A stretch of DNA of 64,000 bases. Origin: Apricaphanius iberus (Eukaryota; Chordata; Actinopteri; Cyprinodontiformes; Aphaniidae). The stretch is from contig JAPXFQ010000189.1 in NCBI GenBank assembly GCA_028564705.1, forward strand, positions 558,001 through 622,000. Reading direction: 5' to 3'. Within the stretch, counting starts at the first letter, position 1. Every line of letters begins with the position of its first letter. The position numbers were made by a program, and so were the translations under genes. The notes beneath the pieces are model-generated. The model did not search any database. It was given only the letters and a program-made list of their open reading frames with translations, and had not been told where the DNA came from. Positions 31,401-40,564 of this stretch are shown piece by piece.

Positions 31401-34313
31401 CAACTCAAAGTGCTTTACAAATTAAAGTTTACTGGTCTACCAACCAGTAAACTTAGTATAGATTCAGAAAACACTAAAATAAAGACTCCATGAGAAATAA
31501 ATATATATACATAACAGGAAGGAAAATGTAAAGCAGTTAAATTCTGTGAATGTGGCTGATTATATCATGGTAGTAAGATAAACTACTTCAAAATTCAATC
31601 TGACCATTGCTATGCAGAAATCTTATTTGAAGTGAAGGTAAACATAAACTACAAGATTGATCCAAATGGGACCTTCAAAATATTGATTACTTGGAAATGT
31701 CTGCTAGAAGACCAAATGAGAAGACTCTGAGAAACAAATCGTGATCCATTTATCTATTTGTTTTGACAAGTTTAAATCTCTGTGGCTAAGAATTACATCT
31801 TTGCGGCAAAACTTTAAAGAAAATTTTATTTAGTCTCAAAGGTTTCGACTCACAGTGGAGTTGAAGCGAAGGTGGCAGATGTTACATGAAATTATGGGCT
31901 TCTTCTTAGGCTGAGCCATGCCGAAGGTGTGGTTAATTACTGCTTTCTGCACTGGGTCCATCTACAAGAAGAAACAGACAAACCTAAACTGGTAGTGCTG
32001 CTTAAAAAGGATAATAATTAGATGAGAACAATTGACATATAAGGAACAATGTCTTTAAGATAGATTATGATTATGAATGATTTCTAGAATTTGTCTTCAT
32101 TATACCTCAAATAAGTACATAAACTTTGCTGCACTGTATGTGACTGAATCAACAGGCATTTCTAATGATGTGACACATTTAGCTTTAGCATCTTTTTGGA
32201 CTGAAATGACGCATGTTTAGTTTTTAAACCAGAATCCTGAATTCACACGTCACAAATTGCCTGTTTGAGTGAAATCGGTCTTCATTTTTCAAATCTCTCC
32301 AGTGTAGCTGTACCATTCAAACCATATTTTTAGCTTTAGCTGTCACAGAGCAATATTTTCCCTCCCTCCCACATGCTTGATACCTTTAAGAAAAGACAGC
32401 TTTTCCTCTTTAGCTGATGAATCTGAATTCAGACTAAGACACATTTTTTTCTTTTAAACAAACATGTTTAATGAATGTACAGAGACACTTTACATAATGA
32501 AAATAAGAATAATAAAAACATTGATTTGGGAAAACAGTATATTAAACTCTTGCTATTGTGTTTTCTTGCAAGCTTGGAGGAGTGGGAACTATTTTTATAA
32601 ACAGCAGCTGCACAGTATATCACATTTATGTTTCTAACCTAGTAGGGGTAGTTGGAATAAGAATATTGCAAAAAATGATAGAATTGACCTTTGGTATTCA
32701 ATAATTCTTTGGATATTTTAATGTATGACTCATTAGAGCTCAATTTGTATTCTGTGGGACATGCATTGAGCTGACATAGAATGACAGTGCTCAAAATGCT
32801 GAAACCGAGATTAATAGTAAATATTTAAATATATTTTATAAAAATAATGCAACAACATGATTTTCAAACAGTCCTTAGCCGAAACAGTAACTACAGTTCT
32901 AATCTAAAAAAACTTGCCCCTCTAAATCCCCCTTGACAAACTGCTTTGTCTTTTGAAACACATAACTAAAGAACAACCTCACAAAAAGGTGCATTCCTTT
33001 AGGAAAATTAAGCATTTTTCTCAATATATTCTATTTTTCTCTTGTTATTTAAGTGTATAATTATGATTTTATACATACTTCAACATATAATTTCCTCAGT
33101 GACAAGAAGTAAGCATCTTTGGACAAATAGTTCACCTAAAACACAAATGTCTGGAAGGTGCCGTTTGCTCCATGGAGTATTTTACATCTTTTCAAAGCAG
33201 AAGTACAAACAACTTCATCTGGCCTAAGCTCCATAATAGGAACACTGAACAAAAACATATGATTCCACTATTTAAAAAAAAAGGTTTATTCTTTTAGAGA
33301 GCTAAATCTTTTCAATAGTCTTGCAAAACCCTTCACACCCACTTTCCTGATTCTGGACTGGTTTTTTTAATCTTTCCCATTCTCAGTGCGGAAAGGAAAG
33401 CATTAAATGAAAAATAGATTAAACTAGATGTAGAGCATTCCTGGATGAAAACCTGCAGCAGACTTGAAACTGGGTTGGATGTTCACATTTAAGTAATAAT
33501 CCAAAACATACAGCCGGAGCTGCAATTGACATGATTTGGATCAGAGCTACTGATGATAGATCTGTTCAAAATCTGTTTAGACTCGATAAATCCAGCAATC
33601 CAAAAAAATATCTTTAGCAAAATCCTAAAAACTGATGCTCACTAGCTATGTTTACATGTGCAAAATACCTTTAATCCGATCATAGAAATGGAGAACTACG
33701 ATGTTCTTCAGAGCGTGCTTTTATTTCTTTTTTCTGGTCACGGTTTTACATCCACAAGTCTTGATTCTTATGTACACAATCAAATTACAAACCAAATCCC
33801 TTTATTTAATTAAGACAATGTATTAGACGTCTACGCATGACTTAACAGACACGCGCAGGACTGACCTACATCCGGAATAGAAGTTTACATGCACCACGAT
33901 CGGATTAACTATCGGAATAAACCACCCCTCTCAATCGGAATGAAATTTTTATCCGAATGAGTTTGATCGGGTCAGAGTGATCTGAATGGCATGTTTCCAT
34001 GAAGCATTTTATTCAGATCAGGCTTTTAGTCCGATTACATGTGTCCATGTAAACGTAGCCACTGATACTCTTGGTTCAATCTGATCAAGGTTGAGTGGTG
34101 ATTTGAAACATCTTTAACCATTGTGTATTGAGTGTAAGTATATAACATGGTATCTTACAGCGTTGAAGTTGGGGAAGAGGCTGAGGGGGGAGGAGCCGCT
34201 GACCCTGAGTGGCAGGAAGTGTTCCAGCTGGGTATGGGTCGGCGGCTGAAGGGGTCGACCCGGGAGGGGCAGGGAACCGAGGAGTGGGTGGACCTGGTTC
34301 TGGGACAGCGCAC
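19575..34313 (-). CDS. znf385c: Zinc finger protein 385C-like, three matrin-type fingers, 5' end missing
   Basis: Seven exons join in phase: 34159-34313, 31854-31961, 27818-28004, 23240-23605, 22924-23126, 22665-22763 and 19575-19805. They give 448 visible residues plus stop. Three zinc fingers share the spacing C-x2-C-x12-H-x5-H: C77/C80/H93/H99, C253/C256/H269/H275 and C324/C327/H340/H346. Each is interrupted by an intron. This is the U1/matrin-like finger of the ZNF385 family, nuclear proteins that bind double-stranded or structured RNA and, in some members, p53 targets. A basic stretch in exon 22924-23126 may be nuclear-localising. The C-terminus [18 protein letters not shown] is the family tail. 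Placement next to dnajc7 matches the ZNF385C neighbourhood in mammals and favours C over A, B or D. The first coding exon, ending with one base of a Gly-type codon, was not found. Met52 could start a shorter isoform. Confidence 0.87.
20259..20531 (-). other. Unassigned 90-codon open frame abutting a Harbinger MITE
   Basis: The translation includes [20 protein letters not shown] and [18 protein letters not shown], a protein-like amphipathic composition. It ends within a few bases of the MITE boundary (20,535). I recognise no family. It could be a fragment of an interrupted older element or a chance frame. There are no obvious splice sites that would join it to znf385c. Confidence 0.25.
20535..21536. 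mobile_element. PIF/Harbinger-type MITE, copy 1
   Basis: Ends gggcctgattta and taaatcaggccc are inverted, flanked on both sides by the trinucleotide TAA (20,532-20,534 and 21,537-21,539), the target preference of PIF/Harbinger. Inside is a sub-palindrome around cataactcactg and cagtgagttatg near 20,945-21,010. There is no transposase frame. A related copy lies in opposite orientation at 39,371-40,564. Confidence 0.85.
22420..22487. repeat. (AT)n microsatellite
   Basis: About 68 bp of uninterrupted AT dinucleotides in a znf385c intron. Confidence 0.95.
22665..22763 (-). CDS. znf385c: znf385c exon completing zinc finger 3
   Basis: Thirty-three codons, [20 protein letters not shown] onward to [10 protein letters not shown]. 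It supplies the two His of finger 3 followed by the conserved RLAGKP motif. The acceptor is tttttag-like (ctttta g) and the donor gtgaga. Confidence 0.9.
22924..23126 (-). CDS. znf385c: znf385c exon: end of finger 2, basic linker, start of finger 3
   Basis: GSKHKQML completes finger 2. A basic linker follows ([20 protein letters not shown]), a likely nuclear-localisation or RNA-binding stretch. Then [18 protein letters not shown] supplies the Cys pair of finger 3. Confidence 0.9.
23240..23605 (-). CDS. znf385c: znf385c linker exon and first part of zinc finger 2
   Basis: 122 codons. A long Ser/Pro/Gly-rich low-complexity linker is followed by [20 protein letters not shown]. It provides both Cys and the first His of finger 2. 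The usual Asn after the first His is Cys here. The acceptor is tccacag and the donor gtattc. Confidence 0.88.
23606..27817 (-). other. znf385c intron, 4.2 kb
   Basis: AT-rich sequence without recognised exon or classifiable transposon. Around 24,030-24,500 the text is richer in GC and in agcgct/cagcag motifs and may be an old repeat, but I could not define its ends. Confidence 0.45.
27818..28004 (-). CDS. znf385c: znf385c exon with second half of zinc finger 1
   Basis: Starts [19 protein letters not shown], with the two His of finger 1, and continues into an acidic/polar linker ([16 protein letters not shown]). It ends with one base of an Asp codon before gtacaa. Confidence 0.9.
28005..31853 (-). 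other. znf385c intron, 3.8 kb
   Basis: AT-rich. It holds a perfect palindrome (30,453-30,494), a stretch from about 30,025 beginning taggcctgttacaata that resembles the end of a hAT-type MITE, and a short repeat fragment at 31,365-31,430 of the common teleost type tttatttacatagca ... caaagtgctttaca. No exon was recognised. Confidence 0.45.
30453..30494. repeat. Perfect 19-bp palindrome containing inverted CCAAT boxes
   Basis: The arms tctctgaccaatcacaggc (30,453-30,471) and its exact complement (30,476-30,494) are separated by 4 bp. Each arm carries a CCAAT/ATTGG element. With no mismatches it could form a strong hairpin. It may be the remnant inner junction of a fold-back element or a recent inverted duplication. 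Confidence 0.85.
31854..31961 (-). CDS. znf385c: znf385c exon with first half of zinc finger 1
   Basis: Thirty-six codons: [20 protein letters not shown], then [11 protein letters not shown]. It supplies the two Cys of finger 1. The ATG is the first codon after the acceptor, so it might also serve as an alternative start. Confidence 0.9.
31962..34158 (-). other. znf385c intron between N-terminal and finger-1 exons
   Basis: AT-rich, 2.2 kb, with a MITE at 33,645-34,059. No exon was recognised. Confidence 0.5.
33645..34059. repeat. MITE with gctacgtttacatg-type ends
   Basis: The left end gctatgtttacatgtgcaa and the right end complement ggctacgtttacatggac are inverted repeats. The interior is rich in ccgat and atcgga motifs in mirrored order. 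There is no coding frame. It resembles a widespread teleost MITE. Confidence 0.6.
34159..34313 (-). CDS. znf385c: znf385c exon upstream of MDPVQKA
   Basis: Encodes [19 protein letters not shown] through [11 protein letters not shown] (residues 1-51 of the visible protein). The first two bases complete a codon begun in an unseen exon. It is Pro/Leu-rich and GC-rich, like the poorly conserved N-terminus of the family, and LFPNFN just before MDPVQKA is the family pattern. The acceptor is ctttcag and the donor gtaaga. Confidence 0.82.
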
Positions 34314-34652
34314 CTGAAAGCAGAGACACACATTTTGGACTTTTATATTTTGTCCCTACGCAAAAGCTCTACGTCTGCATTTAATTATACACACTGTGAA
34401 AAAGCCTGATTTTAGCAGCCATATGAGAGCACGACCCTGGGAGTGAATGATTCACTCAGTAAAGCCATAATGACTTCAATAATAGTGGTGAATAAATTAG
34501 AGGCTTAGTGTGGCCTTTTCCTGAAATGCAAGTCTATTGTTTATCTTGAAAAATGTGTCTGGCCTTTAAGCTGAAACCCCAGTGTCTGCAATGGTTTATT
34601 TCTTCACCTGATTCTGGAACACCACGAGAAAAATAAGATCTGAGGTTATTTT

Positions 34653-34773
34653 CTTCTATCCATTTTATATACCGCTTACCCTTGGAGGGTCACAGGGGAG
34701 CTGATGCCTATCTCCAGCGGTCATCGAGTGAGAGGCAGCTTACACCATGGACAGCTCGCCAGTCAGTCGCAGC
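34653..34773 (-). mobile_element. 5'-truncated LINE/SINE-like retroposon with 10-bp target duplication
   Basis: Flanked by perfect direct repeats aggttatttt (34,643-34,652 and 34,774-34,783). The body reads ttctatccattttatatac, then gcctatctccagc and caccatggacagctcgcc, matching the retroposon copy at 61,619-61,982. The tail lies on the left, so the element is on the minus strand. Confidence 0.8.
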
Positions 34774-36169
34774 AGGTTATTTTTAACCACCACTAAAGTC
34801 TTCATATTTCTCTTCCAAACTTCCTTTTAATCTTTTAAACCGGTTTTTAACTGTAGTTCTTCAGCTGTTCGGAAGTTGTGCTTCTGAATTTTAAGGAATG
34901 GTCTAGCTGCAGTCCATGAGGAGAATCTTCACCAGACAGGTAGGACCTCCACCTTCAATTTTAGAAACATCATCTGTGGAAAAAGCCACCTCCGCCTATC
35001 AGTGGAATGACTTGTTTGTGAGATTTCTATATTAAAGACAAGGAAATCTTCCGATATTAGTACGGTTTAATGAAAAAGAACACTTCAGCTTTATTGTAAT
35101 AGATACAATCTGTAAGTGTAAGTCATCAACATCTAATGAGGTGCACATTTATACGATAAATGCATTTTAAAGGTTTGCCCTCTTTAAACCTCAAACATTC
35201 AGGAGTGCTCCTTACTGTTGAAGTGAGAGTGAAGACCATGATGTCTGTCTTAGCCCTTCAGATAGAAGATTATAACAGTTCATCAGTCTGGTAAAGGATT
35301 TAAAAGGGTGTCAGCAAAGTTTTAAAATCATCTAGGACAAACAACAGGATCACAATATGAGTCTAATTTTGTGCAACAAGAAAGATTTGCACATTTAGCT
35401 TCCTCGGGATGTGCAAGTAGGAAACCTTTGTTCTCATTGAAAAATTGGAAGGCTAGACTTAGGTTTACCAGAAAGGAAGCAGTCAGGCACTTCTGGAATA
35501 ATGTTTTTAAGACAAATGAGTCTCAGACTGAAATATTTTGGCACTAGAACACAATATTTTTTTTTGCCATAAGGTAAATGCAGCATTCCATGAAAATAAC
35601 CTGGGAATTAAGAAAAGGAAAGTCCTTGTTCAGATCTTATTTTCCATGAAATGACAAGAAAAGGGTTATGAATACGGGAAACCATTTTACAGCTAAAGGT
35701 GAGGGGATGGGGAAAAAATCCTCACACTGGTGTCAGACTAGTAGATAGATGGCTACAATAAATGTCTCTGAACTTTTTTATTTTAAAGGTGGGAACACAG
35801 GGTTTGTTAGGTGTTTACGCTGTCCTAACCTTTTTCTTCTGTCCTAACAAGCTACATGTGAAGCAAGATCAAGTTCTGTTAGATACACTTTCTTTTCCTG
35901 ATGCAATAAATTATACATTGTGTGAACATTTGTTTGAGATAACTTAATTGTCAAGGGTGTGTTTTCATTTTTTATATGCCTTAGAAAATATATTTTATAC
36001 TAGAATAGTGACTATGAGATCTCACGACAATGTCATCAATGTGAAGTTTGTCTCACAAAAAATAAAATTTGCCAGCTTAAGTAAGTTATTCTGATTTACA
36101 TCCTGGGCAGGTCGTAGGTCTATCTGAGACATACACACACCCACACACACACACACAGGTGTGTTTTAC

Positions 36170-36385
36170 AATCTTTGGGGGGACTTCTCATTGACATAAT
36201 GCTTTCCGTAGCCCCTTAACCTTACCCTAACCATAACCTAATTGTTTCCCTGACACTAAAACCACATTTTGATCCTCGAAAATGCCTTCAAAGTTGTGGG
36301 GCCCAGGATTTTGGTCCCCACAATGGCTGTCGGTCCCCACGAGGATAGTAAATCCTGATTTTTGGTCGTCACGAACATATTAAAA
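36170..36385. repeat. Dispersed teleost-type repeat (ggtccccac / taaccctaacc-like)
   Basis: Contains ccccttaaccttaccctaac and repeated ggtccccac/aatggctg motifs, a composition I associate with a common dispersed fish repeat. The short taacc runs are not telomeric arrays. The ends were not defined. Confidence 0.4.
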
Positions 36386-36778
36386 CACGCAAACAGACAT
36401 ACACACAAGACAGGACTAGGGCTGCATAAAATACTGCAAATACATAGTCATCACAGTATCTGTGTTCGTAATATTTGTATTGCTCTATCTGTGGGGTAAC
36501 AACTGTCGGCAAATATATTTCAAGCGTTATAAACATTCATTTGTGATGGTAATGTAATATTTAGTCAGTTGGACGGAGTCTCCAGCAAACAGTTGCTTAC
36601 ACCGGACCAAAATGGCACTGCCCTAAATGTTAAAGGTCACAGAGTGAAGGAAGGCTAGATGAGAAAGAAAGAGGAAGGTAGGTATATATGGCAACTGATA
36701 TCATCATTGCAATATTTACCAATACTGAGCTGTGTTATTTTGTGTAATTTAGAGCTACTGCTAAGCCTGACAGTCATG

Positions 36779-36935
36779 ATTTTGAACTGTGGGAGGAAGC
36801 CGGAGAGAACCCGGGCTTGCACAAGTAGAACATGCAAACTCATCCCAAACAGACCCCAAGCCTGGATTTAAACCTAGGACCTTTCTAATGCAAGGCAGCG
36901 GTGTGACCACCTGTACCATTCTGCAGCTGCTTCTC
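36779..36935. repeat. Old fragment of the same retroposon family
   Basis: gactgtgggaggaagccgga followed by acatgcaaactc and aaggcagcggtgtgaccacc parallels the middle and far end of the copy at 61,619-61,982, but with many differences and no clear target duplication. Confidence 0.55.
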
Positions 36936-37902
36936 TTACATCAGGCAGTTAAACAAATAAACTAACTTTAGAATTTTAAACATGATGCTCACACTTTTTA
37001 TTGGTGGTCTCCATTAGCCAACTCCTCCAACTTCCTGATGAAAGCAGTTCTGTCTTCAGTCACAGTTTGTGAGGTGATAACTAAAAAAGCAGTAGCACCA
37101 GTTTAGAACCGGAACTGGTTTAGTGGAAAACCCACTTGAGACACAAACTGTTCCAGGTTTCAAAGCACATCCATGTGTTAGAATAACCCAGACCTCAATC
37201 TAATTACGAATTCATTCTAAAACAGATGTTTTAGATATATATTCATTCTGAGCCTCAGGCTCCAGCTTTAGTTTGTGGTAATAAACCATAGGCAAAAATG
37301 TTGCTCTCTTGATGTATAAAGCTTGGACATACCCTAAAAGTCTTGCAGCTGTAATTGCATTGAAAAGGGGTGCTGCAAAGTATTGATTCAGATCTGTTAA
37401 AAATAAATGTGCAATCTTTGCTCTCTGTTGGTCTATCCCATGAAGTCAATCAAAAATAAAAATGCAAAAAAAGTTCAAATAATATTTATATTTCTGCACA
37501 TTTGTTTTTTGTTCTCCTCTTTATTCGGTCCACCTGCAGAATTTTGTTTTTACATTTAATGTTTTTAGGCAATTCCTACAGCAATGTTATCCATGCATTA
37601 TGCCTCACTAATTCTTTCTACATGACCTTTTATCTCATTGCACTTAACTCTGGTTGACCTGCACACTTTTGGACTGCTCATACTGTAAAAGAGGACTGTG
37701 GCTCTGACCTTTGGCTGGACACAAAGGAACATTAGTGCACTCACATTAAAATGCAGAGTGCATCACAAAAGAATGATATTTCCAGATTTTCTTCCTCCTT
37801 ACTGCTTAATTTTTGGAAGCAGCCATGTTACGTCATGTGCAAATCAAAAAGAAGACAAAATTTAACTTAAACAATTTCAAGAAAAAACCCCCAAAGACAA
37901 TC

Positions 37903-37943
37903 GAGAGAGAGAGAAAGAGAGAGAGAGAGTGAGTGAGAGAGAG
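37903..37943. repeat. (GA)n microsatellite
   Basis: A GAGAGA tract with occasional GT interruptions over about 40 bp. Confidence 0.85.
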
Positions 37944-39370
37944 ATATTTAGCTTCCAGGAAAAGAAGTAAAGCAAATAAATATTATTTTTGCAATCTGTT
38001 TGAAAGAAATTGTAGAGATCTAAAGTTTGTGGTTAAGGAGGATCGTTGGGAAGTTTGGCTTTAGCACGTTGGAAAATGTCAGCAAGGGTCTTGATGAGAA
38101 GGATGAAAGGATAACTGAATGGCAGAGAGGGAATTCTGCCAAAGAAAACCAAAAAACCCTGACTGATGAAGCTGGATAGCATACCAGACGACAATCAGAG
38201 GTTAAGGAGAGAATTATGTGTTTAAGAAAAACAAAATGTTCATTTTTATGTGCCATGGAGGATTTACTTCTGGAATTATAACTGAAATAAAAAACTTGTT
38301 CGTCATATGAATAACAAACCAAAAGAAAACTGAGAAATTACGTGTACTTCACAAAACCTTTATTGCAAAGGATTAAAGTGACAAAAGTTACCAAAAATTT
38401 AATCTTTTCCTTCTAAATAGCCCTGTAAAGTTATATTTGAGACAATTTTGCATCAAAGAGAGTAAAACTAAAGAAACAAAGTATTTTTCCACTTCTCTCA
38501 TTTTTCTACTGCTTCATCTCACAGTTTATCTGCTAGTTGAGACACGTTGCAAAGTCAATCACAAAAGTCGCTTATTCCAGCAGTTAGAAAAGCAAGGGTT
38601 GGAGAACGTTTAGGCATGCTGAGATGGTCCTCAAGATGCCCTGTTGTTTGATAAAGGTGAGAAAAATACTGCAGCAGATGTGTCCCTTAAGAGGATTTTC
38701 AAGCATACCCAGTATCCCCAGTAAGTGGAGACTCCGTCAGAACCAAAACTTGCTGGAAGGACGATATATTGCTTCAAAGACGGAAAACTGATGGATATAA
38801 AAAAAATTCAAAAGGTTTAAGAATTCTTGCAAAAAAACAAACTCAAAAATAAAGGCCCAAGCACCCATAAGGCAGATGCAAATAAAATACTTTAAGCCAA
38901 AACTGACAGGCCAAAGAATAGTCGATACCAAATAGTCTTTTTTAAATCTGCCAAATATCTCCATGCAGAAGTTTGTCAAAAACTTTTCAGATTTCATAGA
39001 CGTCTTGGATCATTACACCATTAATCTTGCATCTTCTGGTCTGGCCAAGCAAGCCCCCCTCCCCTCATCCTGTGCTCATCCAAAACGTTAAGACTGGATA
39101 TTTATTTATACATGATAAGAACCTCTACAGCAGTTCGCAGAAAGTTCAATATAAAGTGAGAGACAATTTTTTCTATTTTAGAGAATATATTTCAGTATAT
39201 TTTTTGGCAACTATGCTTCTGAGAGGAATATATTCTTATAAAAACAGCTGTTATTTAGTGGATCAAATATGAAAAAAAGTTTATTCTTTTATATGTTTAG
39301 TTTTTCACAGTTGATGTTCTCAGTCATTTCCCCATGATTTACACACGTTTCATTGTTACAAAAATATTTA

Positions 39371-40564
39371 GGGCCTGATTTATCAAGATTCCTGATAATG
39401 AACACAACATCAGTGGGGTTTCCTTCATTTGCAGGTGATCTACTAAAATTGCATGAGCAATTCATAACAGGCGCAAGAAGCAGTATTCAACTAAGGAGTT
39501 TGTACCGCTACTGTGAGCTTCGTCACGGCTAGAGAGAGGAGGAATAAAGATTCATGATGCGTCTTTGGCAAAATAAAGAGGAGAAAACTACATACGTATC
39601 ACTTATATTGCTGTTACAGAGTTAATTACAATTAGGCCAGAATGTTAGGCCAGTTATGTTTCTAATTTGTCAGCAATTAACATGATGCGTGCAGCGTACA
39701 TGCACCACTCTCTCAGGAATTATACTCCAGAATCAAATACATTTAAGCTGTAGCATGTCCAGAACCAGATCGTTAAGATGTACATTTTCTACTAACATTG
39801 CTGGAATGCATCGCACTTTATCATGGCCTCTTTTAAAAGTCTAGTTGCAGTAGGATTTTTTTTTCTTCCTGAAAATGTGTTATCTAAAATGGATCCATCT
39901 GTCCATTTTCACATTTTCCCCAACCTTCTTGCTGCAAGGCAACAGAGCAAGCCACTGTGCCACCTTGCAGCCATCTAAAATGGATAGATTTTGTTTTTAA
40001 AATGTCATATATATTGACAGTTTTCTTTGCGGTATTGCAAATTATTATTACATTTTATTAACGAAAACCCAGGAAGGTTAACCACTACCGGGGGAACTAA
40101 TGAGAATCATAACTCACTGTGCTCTCAGTACGTCTTCAGCAGGTGCAGAGACGCTGAGAGCACGGTGAGTTATGATACTACTTTCGGGGAAAACAGGTAA
40201 ATATTTACATAACTGCCAGGATTATGGCCATTAGAGTGTTAATTACTATTAGATTAGAATGTTTATAAATGACATTTTTTGTTTGTCAATAATAAACTTA
40301 TGTTGAATGTGGTGGCGCAAACTTAAGACAGCCCTTTCAGACACGCAAAAAATATGTGCTAAAATAGCCGGCCTTCTTAAAGAAATGGCCATATTGCCTA
40401 TTCGGATTAGGTAAAGGGCTAAATGGATTACATGCATCTTGCACTGGGTTTAACAGGCCTAGTGCTCTCTGCGTCACATAAGTAAATCAAGTACGGCCTG
40501 TTTTTGCGACGCTGCGCTGTTAGAGCCAGTTTTAACAAGCACAAACCATTGATAAATCAGGCCC
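39371..40564. mobile_element. PIF/Harbinger-type MITE, copy 2
   Basis: Ends gggcctgatttatcaa and its inverted counterpart ataaatcaggccc are flanked by TTA on both sides (39,368-39,370 and 40,565-40,567). Relative to copy 1 at 20.5 kb it is inverted: its complement shares ttttt..ctcgttaaaac-type sequence, the gtcgcaaaaa.aggc block and the internal tcactg..gagttatg palindrome. No coding frame. Confidence 0.85.

Noticed and set aside
34085..34333. Pro-rich minus frame overlapping the znf385c N-terminal exon
   Set aside because: It is in a different reading frame from the one that joins in phase to MDPVQKA; GC-rich DNA opens several frames.
36215..36250. Telomere-like taaccctaacc sequence
   Set aside because: Only a few irregular units inside a dispersed repeat, not a telomeric array.
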